DNA of 64,000 nucleotides from an uncultured Acetatifactor sp. (GTDB lineage: Bacteria; Bacillota; Clostridia; Lachnospirales; Lachnospiraceae): contig CAKRZO010000001.1 of NCBI GenBank assembly GCA_934433135.1, positions 62,001 to 126,000 on the forward strand. The letters are read 5' to 3'. Position 1 is the first letter of the stretch. Every line of letters begins with the position of its first letter. Of the stretch, positions 35,492-42,817 are shown piece after piece. The notes under the pieces are model-generated. The model worked only from the letters and a program-made list of their open reading frames with translations. It was not told the origin of the DNA and made no database searches. The translations under genes were made by a program, and so were the position numbers.

Positions 35492-36671
35492 AAGATACCT
35501 CCCCGGAACTTAAAATAATGTTTCGAAGCTTTCTGGCAAGCGTCCCCGCCCCGGTATCCGGCAGCTGCATTCCTATAAGAATCGTCATCTTCTCTTCCGG
35601 AAAGTTAGCAAAATAGGTTCCGAGCCAGCCTCCCCAGCCATACTCTCCCGCTCTGGCTAACATTGCCGCCTGATGCTTATTTCTGCATACAGACATCAGA
35701 TTCCCATAGCTGTGTCCGGCCATTTGCATACGATCTTCGAATGCTTTTTGCTGATCTGTCGAAAGTTGACCCCCAGTCAGATATCTGACTGTATTTTCTT
35801 TTAAAATACGCCTTCCTTCATAAAGACCATTATTTAAAAGCATCCGGGCAAAACGCATATAATTGCCGAGTGTTGAAACCAGACCGGCTCCTCCAGACTC
35901 ATATGCCGGTACATGATCCATCCGATTATCAATCCCGATATAATTCTCTTCATAACGGATAAGGCGCTTTTCTCCATCTTCCGCAACCGGTTTATAAATT
36001 CGTGCAAGTCGATTCTGCTTTTCCGGCGGAACCCAGAATCCGGTATCCTTCATTCCCAAAGGTGCAAAAATCTCCTGCTCCATAAAGGTGCCAAGAGACT
36101 TACCGGATACCTCTTCTATAACCGCTCCCAGAACATCCGCTGATGCTCCGTATGTCCAAGAACTTCCGGGTTCAAATGCCAATGCGCATCCGCCCATTGC
36201 ATTGGCGAATTCCATTGTGGTAACCGGATGCCCGAGCCTTCTTCTTACTTCAATCTGCCCGAACAATTCTGCGGCATTTTTCCCTCCTTCTCCCGGAGTA
36301 TCCGGATAACAGATGCCTGAAGTCATCTGCAAAAGATCATGTATTTGTATTTCCCGTTTCACGGGCTGATAGGTTCCATCCTTATAAATATTCTGATTTC
36401 GAAATCCTGGCAATATTTCCGACAGCGGCTGGCATAAGTCTATATCCCCCCGCTCCATCAATATCATTGCAGCTGCCGCACATACCGGCTTTGTCTGGGA
36501 ATAAATCCGGAATATTGTATCCCTCTCTATTTTTCTGTGATTTTCCCTGTCTGCCATTCCTTCTGTTAAAAAACAGATTTCTTTTCCATTTCTCTGTATC
36601 AACAGGCTTACTCCTGCAACTTCCTTCTCTTCAATGCTTTTCCGGATTACCTTCTCAAGCAATTCCTTCAT
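35481..36671 (-). CDS. Beta-lactamase-family serine hydrolase
   Basis: 396 residues, no signal peptide. The Ser-x-x-Lys motif is SQTK (RIYSQTKPVCAAAAM) and the tyrosine motif is YGAS in WTYGASADVLGAVIEE. This is the penicillin-binding-protein/class C fold, which also includes esterases. Because it sits inside a rhamnoside operon and appears cytoplasmic, removal of an ester group from the imported glycan is more likely than beta-lactam hydrolysis. Confidence 0.88.
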   Translation of the reverse strand: MKELLEKVIRKSIEEKEVAGVSLLIQRNGKEICFLTEGMADRENHRKIERDTIFRIYSQTKPVCAAAAMILMERGDIDLCQPLSEILPGFRNQNIYKDGTYQPVKREIQIHDLLQMTSGICYPDTPGEGGKNAAELFGQIEVRRRLGHPVTTMEFANAMGGCALAFEPGSSWTYGASADVLGAVIEEVSGKSLGTFMEQEIFAPLGMKDTGFWVPPEKQNRLARIYKPVAEDGEKRLIRYEENYIGIDNRMDHVPAYESGGAGLVSTLGNYMRFARMLLNNGLYEGRRILKENTVRYLTGGQLSTDQQKAFEDRMQMAGHSYGNLMSVCRNKHQAAMLARAGEYGWGGWLGTYFANFPEEKMTILIGMQLPDTGAGTLARKLRNIILSSGEVSFDV

Positions 36672-36702
36672 TTTGCTTTCCTCCTGCTATTCGACGACTC
36701 AA

Positions 36703-37533
36703 TTATCCTTTAATGGATCCGGCTACCATTCCATCTACAATTTTTTTATTAAAAATCAAAAACAGAATTACCATAGGTATTGTAATCAACATGACGTCCG
36801 CAAAAAGCAGATTATAGGAACTTGCATATCTGCCTGTAAAATTATACAAAGTCAACTGAACCGTTGCATACTTATTTCCCGGCAGAAAATAAAGCGGATT
36901 CGTAAAATCATTAAATATGGACACTGAATCCAGAATCACCACGGTAGCTGTGACCGGTTTCAACAGGGGGAATACTATATCGGAAAACAGACGCATTTTC
37001 GAACAACCATCCATATATCCGGCCTCTTCCAGTTCAATCGGGATGGTCGCTACATATCCTTTATACAACATAACGGTAAACGGAATCTGCAATGCTGCTT
37101 CAATTAAAACCATGCCTACCATAGTCTTATACAGGTGAATACTCTGCATTACCCATATTGTCGGCAGAATCGCCGGCGGAGCCATCAATCCGATCAGAAT
37201 CAGGTTCTCCATAAGAGATACTTTTTTATCCCGTCTCCTCTGAAGCACATACCCGGCCATTGAACAGATGAGGATTAACAAGACAACCGTGCCGATTGTC
37301 AGAATGGTACTGTTTTTAAAAGCCCTGACAAGAAGATAATTATTTTCCCGTATTACCTCCGGATAATTTTCCCAATGCCAGCTTTCCGGCAGAGAGATTC
37401 TTAATAAATTAGCCTCTCTTCTATCCTTTATTGAAGTAATAAACATAAAAATAAAAGGAATCAAAAAAATCAAAAAGGTAAAAAGACCCCCCAGAATGTC
37501 TCCTAATAATAATTTCTTTTTTCGCGCCTTCAT
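36703..37533 (-). CDS. Carbohydrate ABC transporter permease (MalG type)
   Basis: 276 residues, about six helices. The coupling loop is EEAGYMDGCSKMRLFSDIVFPLLKP. The C-terminus ends KKIVDGMVAGSIKG, typical of this family. It works with the MalF-type permease one base upstream. No ATPase gene is in the locus, so a shared MsmX-type ATPase is likely. Confidence 0.95.
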   Translation of the reverse strand: MKARKKKLLLGDILGGLFTFLIFLIPFIFMFITSIKDRREANLLRISLPESWHWENYPEVIRENNYLLVRAFKNSTILTIGTVVLLILICSMAGYVLQRRRDKKVSLMENLILIGLMAPPAILPTIWVMQSIHLYKTMVGMVLIEAALQIPFTVMLYKGYVATIPIELEEAGYMDGCSKMRLFSDIVFPLLKPVTATVVILDSVSIFNDFTNPLYFLPGNKYATVQLTLYNFTGRYASSYNLLFADVMLITIPMVILFLIFNKKIVDGMVAGSIKG

Positions 37534-37534
37534 T

Positions 37535-38410
37535 TCATCCGACCCCCTTACTCATCAGGAAACGTTTTAAAGGATATGCAATGATGCCGATCATAAGAAG
37601 CATGATTACATTACCCGCGGTAGACAACCCATAATAACCCGATGCATATTGTTTGTAAACGGACATTGCAACTACCTCTGTAGCAAATCCCGGGCCTCCT
37701 CCGGTCATTGCATAGATCAGGTCGAAGCTTCTGAGCCCGCCGATCAGCGACAAAATAATAACGGTATTCATGGAAGAGCGGCACAGCGGTACTGTAATGT
37801 ACCAAAGGCGCTTTAGCCCTGCCGCACCATCAATGGAAGCAGCCTCATAATAAGTGAAATCAATGGCACTGATTCCTGCAATATAAATAACGGTTGCAAT
37901 ACCGATTCCTTTCCACACGTCCACTGCAACGATGGAAAATAATGCAATATCCGTATTACCGAGCCAATCCACTCCCTGAAATCCCAACCACTGCAAACAT
38001 CTGTTAAACAAGCCCTTGGAAGGGTGCATCAATGCTTTAAAAGTAAGTCCGACTGCAATAGTGGACACCAGGTTTGGGAAAAAAATGACCGACCGCAAAA
38101 AATTCCTGGTTTTAATACCGGAAGTTAAAAAGACTGCCAGCAAGAAAGCCAGAAACACCTTTAAGCCACTGGTAAGTACCGCATAAATTAAAGTGTTTTT
38201 GATACCGGTATTCAATGATCTTTCCGAAAAAAACATCTTAAAATTATTCAGTCCGCAAAATTTTACGCTGTCAAAATCCCAGATTGTCAGACTGTAAAAA
38301 AAGGAAAGCAGCAGCGGAACCAAAAAGAAAATCAGAAATATGATAAAAGCCGGAAGCAAAAATCCTATGGAATATATTTTTCTTTTATTCACCTTAACCT
38401 CCATTTTCAA
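37535..38410 (-). CDS. Carbohydrate ABC transporter permease (MalF/UgpA type)
   Basis: 291 residues, about six helices. The N-terminus is FLLPAFIIFLIFFLVPLLLSF and the coupling loop is YEAASIDGAAGLKRLWYITVPL. The first start is used, but the in-frame M3 is equally possible. A partial terminator separates it from the binding protein gene. Confidence 0.95.
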   Translation of the reverse strand: MKMEVKVNKRKIYSIGFLLPAFIIFLIFFLVPLLLSFFYSLTIWDFDSVKFCGLNNFKMFFSERSLNTGIKNTLIYAVLTSGLKVFLAFLLAVFLTSGIKTRNFLRSVIFFPNLVSTIAVGLTFKALMHPSKGLFNRCLQWLGFQGVDWLGNTDIALFSIVAVDVWKGIGIATVIYIAGISAIDFTYYEAASIDGAAGLKRLWYITVPLCRSSMNTVIILSLIGGLRSFDLIYAMTGGGPGFATEVVAMSVYKQYASGYYGLSTAGNVIMLLMIGIIAYPLKRFLMSKGVG

Positions 38411-38418
38411 GCAGGAAA

Positions 38419-38452
38419 CAAAAAGGGAGCTGCCTGCTTTAAGACAGCCCCC
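38419..38452 (-). terminator. Intergenic terminator after the sugar-binding protein gene
   Basis: Minus strand: a 10-bp GC-rich stem with two G-U pairs (GGGGGCTGTC/GGCAGCTCCC), followed by TTTTT. It probably makes the binding protein more abundant than the permeases. Confidence 0.8.
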
Positions 38453-38461
38453 TGCCTGTTT

Positions 38462-39823
38462 TTATTCCCAGTTAAGACCTAACTGAGCTGCCTGTTTCTT
38501 ACAGTCTTCATCGTATGCACCTGCTGCTTCCAGGGCTGTCGTCTGTCCGCTTCCGCATTCCTGGCAGATAGCAGGACAATTTGCTCCTTTTACAGAGGTG
38601 ACAAATTCCATAGCTGTTACGGTTTTCCCTTCGTCAAAATAGGGCTGCATATCCAGTCGTACTGCGTCATATGCTTTATCCGACATCTCGTATCCTTTTA
38701 CGCAATACGGTCCATCCGGCATGATGGCACCGGAATAAGCATCCAACGCCTCATCGGAAATATAAAATTCCATAAAGCGCAAAATCACTTCCGTTTTATC
38801 AGAATTCTTATTACCGTAAATGGAGGACGGCATCCAGACTGTCAGTCCTGCCTCTTCTGCTTTCTCACCTAAAATCGGAAATGCCCTGACATTGTTTACC
38901 CTATCTCCATACAACCCGTAAATACTGGATAAAGCAGTACTGGTTGCAAAGTAATGCGCACCTTCTCCGTTTACGATCATGTCACAGGCATCACTGTATG
39001 AGGTTGCCAGATAATCTTTATTATAATAGGGATTCAAATCAACAAGCTTCTGCCAGCTTTTCAATCCCGCCTTGCTTTCCGCATATTTGGCCTTTCCCTG
39101 TTCAAATTTTTCTACGAAATCCGGTTCTTCCGATACTACATTGTAATGATCTCCCAAATATGGTATCTGTGCGGTCCAGCTGTCTCCGAAAGATCCGATT
39201 ACCGCCACTTCTCCCGCCTTTTTTAAAATATCACAATTCGACAGAAATTCGTCCCATGTCTTCGGTACTTCCAGATGATACTTTTCATAAATATCTTTGT
39301 TATATAAGACTACAGCTGCATAAGCAGAACTTTCCGGAATACCATACATTTTACCGTCAACCGTTACACTTTCCTTATAAGCCTCATCCAGTCTGTCCGT
39401 CCATTCCTCTCCTCCGATTTCCAGGAAATATTCTCCCGGATTTAAAGACTGCAGCAAAGCTCCTGAATTATAGGCTATCAGATCCGCTGCGTCTCCCGCT
39501 GCCAGTCTTGTCTTATACAGGTTAGCAACATCGTCAGAACTGGAAATCTCCATTTCCACGTGAATACCTAATTTTTCTTCTGCAAGAGCAAAAACCGCTT
39601 CGTAACCTGCTGTATTTATATTATTTCCCAATGCAATCGTCAGCTCGGCTTCCTTATACTCCCACCTACTGTCTGCATTTCCCGATGTTTTACTTTCTTT
39701 TGTCCCGGTAACATTCTGACTTTCTTTTACGGTTTTCGTTTCCTTTGAATCCTTCTGTCCGGAACAGCCTGCCAGCGACAGGCACAGCCCCACTGCCAAA
39801 ATAGCGTACAAACATTTTTTCAT
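38462..39823 (-). CDS. Sugar ABC transporter substrate-binding lipoprotein
   Basis: 453 residues from ATG 39823, which has AAGGGA nine bases ahead. Upstream in-frame ATGs read through the promoter and lack a signal peptide. The lipobox is LAGC (SLAGCSG), followed by a Ser/Thr/Lys-rich linker. The mature part is a family 1 extracellular solute-binding fold (LAAGDAADLIAYNSG, YGIPESSAYAAVVLYNKDIYEK). Likely ligand: a rhamnose-containing oligosaccharide, inferred from the two GH78 genes. Confidence 0.93.
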   Translation of the reverse strand: MKKCLYAILAVGLCLSLAGCSGQKDSKETKTVKESQNVTGTKESKTSGNADSRWEYKEAELTIALGNNINTAGYEAVFALAEEKLGIHVEMEISSSDDVANLYKTRLAAGDAADLIAYNSGALLQSLNPGEYFLEIGGEEWTDRLDEAYKESVTVDGKMYGIPESSAYAAVVLYNKDIYEKYHLEVPKTWDEFLSNCDILKKAGEVAVIGSFGDSWTAQIPYLGDHYNVVSEEPDFVEKFEQGKAKYAESKAGLKSWQKLVDLNPYYNKDYLATSYSDACDMIVNGEGAHYFATSTALSSIYGLYGDRVNNVRAFPILGEKAEEAGLTVWMPSSIYGNKNSDKTEVILRFMEFYISDEALDAYSGAIMPDGPYCVKGYEMSDKAYDAVRLDMQPYFDEGKTVTAMEFVTSVKGANCPAICQECGSGQTTALEAAGAYDEDCKKQAAQLGLNWE

Positions 39824-39919
39824 TTTTCGTTTTCCCTTCTTCATTCTTAGTACCCGTGGGCATGGCCACATCTCCCGGGGTAACGTTTCTTTGGAATCTC
39901 CATGTCTTAAGACGCTTTT

Positions 39920-39925
39920 ATTATA
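39920..39925 (-). promoter_or_regulatory. -10 element of the rhamnoside operon
   Basis: TATAAT on the minus strand. No good -35 is seen 17 bases upstream, which fits an activator-dependent promoter. Confidence 0.5.
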
Positions 39926-39999
39926 GCATCTCTTTCTTGCTCTTCCCATGGATAATTCTATCTTTTCCTCTCCTGAAAAAGTAAAACTTTTCTTCTCAG

Positions 40000-40035
40000 T
40001 ACTCATTTTTCCATTATTCTTACTTATTTTTCCAT
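40000..40035 (-). promoter_or_regulatory. Paired 15-bp direct repeats, candidate YesN-type operator
   Basis: ATGGAAAAATRAGTA occurs twice on the minus strand (40021-40035 and 40000-40014), 21 bases apart, which is two helical turns. This spacing suits the double helix-turn-helix of AraC-type regulators. The sites lie upstream of the rhamnoside -10 and near the divergent promoter at 40081. Binding by the local response regulator is inferred. Confidence 0.5.
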
Positions 40036-40080
40036 CTTAAATTTTTTTATATTTTCTTTTCATTTTTTTTATAAATATGT

Positions 40081-40086
40081 TATAAT
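40081..40086 (+). promoter_or_regulatory. -10 element of the acyltransferase-ligase pair
   Basis: TATAAT with a weak TTTTCA about 18 bases upstream. It lies in the 318-base divergent gap from the rhamnoside binding protein gene, whose other contents are listed separately. Confidence 0.45.
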
Positions 40087-40141
40087 AGGCAATGTAGGTT
40101 TTTTTTATGCCTTTTTACCAAAGAGCAAGGAGGAAATACCA

Positions 40142-41035
40142 TTGGCTTTTATCACGAAAAAAGAAAGAAAATGGGGGGATCGCAGAGATGGCTGCTGGGT
40201 ACGTGATATTCCCGGTTTAAATGCCGTTATGCCGTTTCTCTTTCCGAATCGATCGGATTGCGAAGTATATCTCCACCAGGAGATTGATATTACAGATCTT
40301 CTTCGTTATCTGGAAGAAAAAAATGCTTCCAGACCTGACTCTAAGTTTACCTTATTTCACTGCATGGTAACGATGATTGCCAGGGTTTTAAACGAGCGAC
40401 CGAAGATGAACCGCTTTATTCAGGGCGGACGTACTTATGAAAGAGATGAAATTACCATCAGCTTTGTAGCCAAGCGCAAATTTACCGACCACAGTGAAGA
40501 ATCCCTGATGGTCTATAAAGCAAAGGGAGAGGATTCTCTGACTACAATCGGCCAGAAAATTCTAGGAGAAGTCCGTGAAATGCGTAACCAGGAAGCTACT
40601 GATGGAATCGATAAGGTTGTGGACAATTTTGCGAAAATGCCCCGGCCTCTTCTGTGGCTATCTCTTCGTATTGTACGTTGTCTGGATTACTGGGGAAAAG
40701 TGCCGAAGACCCTGACCACGGGAGATACAAATTACACTTCTGTTCTTCTGTCGAATCTGGGCAGCATCAAATGTCCTTCCGTATATCATCACCTTAACAA
40801 CTACGGAACCAATTCCGTCATGATTACCATCGGCGCCATGCATAAAGCTCCCGCGGTACTTCCGGACAGTACCGTTGCCGTAAGGGATTTCGTTGATATC
40901 GGCGCTACGTTGGACGAGCGGATTGCTGACGGCTTCTATTTTGCAAGATCCTTAAAACTCATCAACCATATTTGCGCACATCCACAGCTTCTGGATTTAC
41001 CTTTGGAGGAAAACAGCGGTTATGACTACAAATAA
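40142..41035 (+). CDS. E2-fold acyltransferase-like protein with altered catalytic motif
   Basis: 297 residues, starting at TTG with AGGAGG eight bases ahead. It has the 2-oxoacid dehydrogenase E2/chloramphenicol acetyltransferase fold and no lipoyl or peripheral-subunit domain. The usual His-x-x-x-Asp-Gly site (D-H-R-x-x-D-G in E2) reads DERIADG, with Glu259 replacing His. Conserved segments include LSNLGSIKCPS and TIGAMHKAPAV. The stop overlaps the ligase gene by 14 bases, so the two probably act together. Loss of the histidine suggests a changed or non-catalytic function. Confidence 0.75.
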   Translation: MAFITKKERKWGDRRDGCWVRDIPGLNAVMPFLFPNRSDCEVYLHQEIDITDLLRYLEEKNASRPDSKFTLFHCMVTMIARVLNERPKMNRFIQGGRTYERDEITISFVAKRKFTDHSEESLMVYKAKGEDSLTTIGQKILGEVREMRNQEATDGIDKVVDNFAKMPRPLLWLSLRIVRCLDYWGKVPKTLTTGDTNYTSVLLSNLGSIKCPSVYHHLNNYGTNSVMITIGAMHKAPAVLPDSTVAVRDFVDIGATLDERIADGFYFARSLKLINHICAHPQLLDLPLEENSGYDYK

Positions 41036-42803
41036 CACCAAAATGAAAGTCCCACATAATGTAAAATACCAGGAAAAATCCATTTCCTTTTCGGTTCCGG
41101 AACACGTTAAAACTCCATGGTACAAGGCAGCCGGCGATCTTCCGGTAAGGCTTGAGTATTTCGACGGTTCCATGGCGGATGCCATCGAAGCCACCGCCAA
41201 ATGTGTACCGGAGTCCATCGCTTACAATTTTTACGGCAATAAAGTCTCCTTTAAAGATTTTGTAGAGCAGATTCACGATGCAGCCAAAGCTCTTTGCGCT
41301 CTTGGAATCAAGCCCGGTGATAAGGTAACAATCTGTATGCCAAATACTCCCCAGGCGATTATTCTTTTCTATGCCATCAACCGTATGGGCGGCATTGCCA
41401 GTATGCTGCATCCTTTGTCCGGAGCGGAAGAGATTGTTGACTATATTAACAATGCCAAGAGTGTGCTTTGCCTTACTCTGCTACAGTTCTATCCGAAATT
41501 TTCCAAAATCAGAGATAGACTTTTTTGCAAACATCTGCTGATCTGTGATATCACGGACGGACTTGCCGGCCTTAAAAATGTTCTTTTCCCTTTTACTCGT
41601 AAAGACGTGGATAAACTCCCTAAGAATGCCGGAGTTCTTTTGTGGAAAGACTTCATCAAACAAAGCAAAACATTTGAAGGCTCTTATATTCATTATGCAA
41701 AAAGCACTGATATTGCAGCAATTCTCTATTCCGGCGGAACCACCGGAACGACCAAGGGAATTTTGCTTACCAACTTAAATTTTAATGCTCTGGCTCTTCA
41801 GACAGGTACCGCAGGCGATTGTCTGGTTCCGGATCACACCATGCTTTCCATTATGCCTATTTTCCACGGCTTCGGTCTGGGTGTCTGCATTCATACCGTT
41901 TTATACTGGGGCTGCACTTCCATTTTGGTGCCGCAGTTTAATGCCAGCAGTTACTGCAAGCTGTTAAAGAAGTACAAGCCCAATTACATCGCCGGTGTCC
42001 CTACTCTGTTTGAAGCGCTTCTTCGCATGGAAGATGCCAGGGATCTGGATCTAAGCCAGCTGGAAGGGATCTTCTCCGGCGGAGACAGTCTGACGCCGGA
42101 ATTAAAGCACAAAGTGGACGCATTCTTAAAAGAACATGGCTCCAAAGAACAGATCCGCGAAGGTTACGGAACCACCGAGTGTGTAACGGCAAGCTGCCTG
42201 ACCCCTCGCTTTTTCTTCAAAGAAGGAAGTATCGGTATTCCTTTTCCAGATACATATTATAAAATTGTCACTCCGTCTACCCATGAAGAAGTCCCCTATG
42301 GAACAATCGGAGAAATCTGCCTGACAGGACCCAGCATGATGCAGGGCTATATGAATAATCCCAGAGAAACTGCGCAGGCTTTGCAACAGCATGAAGACGG
42401 CGCTTTGTGGCTTCACACAGGTGATCTGGGGCTCATGGACGAAGAAGGATTCATTTATTTCAAGCAGCGTCTTAAGAGAATGATTATCACAAGCGGTTAT
42501 AATGTATATCCTTCCCAGGTGGAAAATGTCATTGATGCCCATCCTGACGTGCTGATCAGCACCGTAATAGGCGTCAAAGATGATTACCGTATGCAGCGTG
42601 TAAAAGCCTTTATCGTACCCAAACCGGGAGTCGAACCTACAGACGAATTGAAAGCTTCCATTCTTTCACACTGCAGGCAGTACCTTGCAAAATATGCATT
42701 ACCGAAAGAAATTGAATTCCGTTCTGAGCTTCCTCATACTTTGGTCGGCAAGGTTGCCTATACCATTCTGGAAAAAGAAGAGGAAGAAAAAGCTAAGAAA
42801 TAA
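41022..42803 (+). CDS. AMP-forming acyl-CoA ligase/adenylate-forming enzyme
   Basis: 593 residues. Motifs of the ANL superfamily are complete: P-loop YSGGTTGTTKG (about residue 236), YGTTECVTASC, HTGDLG, RLKRMIITSGYNVYPSQVE, and the C-terminal catalytic lysine in PHTLVGKVAYT. It activates a carboxylic acid as an acyl-AMP, probably then as acyl-CoA. The substrate is unknown. It is translationally overlapped with the E2-like gene, which suggests that the acyl group is passed on or bound by that protein. Confidence 0.9.
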   Translation: MTTNNTKMKVPHNVKYQEKSISFSVPEHVKTPWYKAAGDLPVRLEYFDGSMADAIEATAKCVPESIAYNFYGNKVSFKDFVEQIHDAAKALCALGIKPGDKVTICMPNTPQAIILFYAINRMGGIASMLHPLSGAEEIVDYINNAKSVLCLTLLQFYPKFSKIRDRLFCKHLLICDITDGLAGLKNVLFPFTRKDVDKLPKNAGVLLWKDFIKQSKTFEGSYIHYAKSTDIAAILYSGGTTGTTKGILLTNLNFNALALQTGTAGDCLVPDHTMLSIMPIFHGFGLGVCIHTVLYWGCTSILVPQFNASSYCKLLKKYKPNYIAGVPTLFEALLRMEDARDLDLSQLEGIFSGGDSLTPELKHKVDAFLKEHGSKEQIREGYGTTECVTASCLTPRFFFKEGSIGIPFPDTYYKIVTPSTHEEVPYGTIGEICLTGPSMMQGYMNNPRETAQALQQHEDGALWLHTGDLGLMDEEGFIYFKQRLKRMIITSGYNVYPSQVENVIDAHPDVLISTVIGVKDDYRMQRVKAFIVPKPGVEPTDELKASILSHCRQYLAKYALPKEIEFRSELPHTLVGKVAYTILEKEEEEKAKK

Positions 42804-42804
42804 A

Positions 42805-42817
42805 TCTGAACTGTTAC
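42805..42817. repeat. Solo end of the IS66-like MITE
   Basis: TCTGAACTGTTAC is identical to the terminal repeat of the complete elements at 45380, 54904 and 62333. It lies in the 13-base gap between the convergent stops of the ligase gene and the gene at 42817. No partner end is present, so it is probably a deletion relic. Confidence 0.6.
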
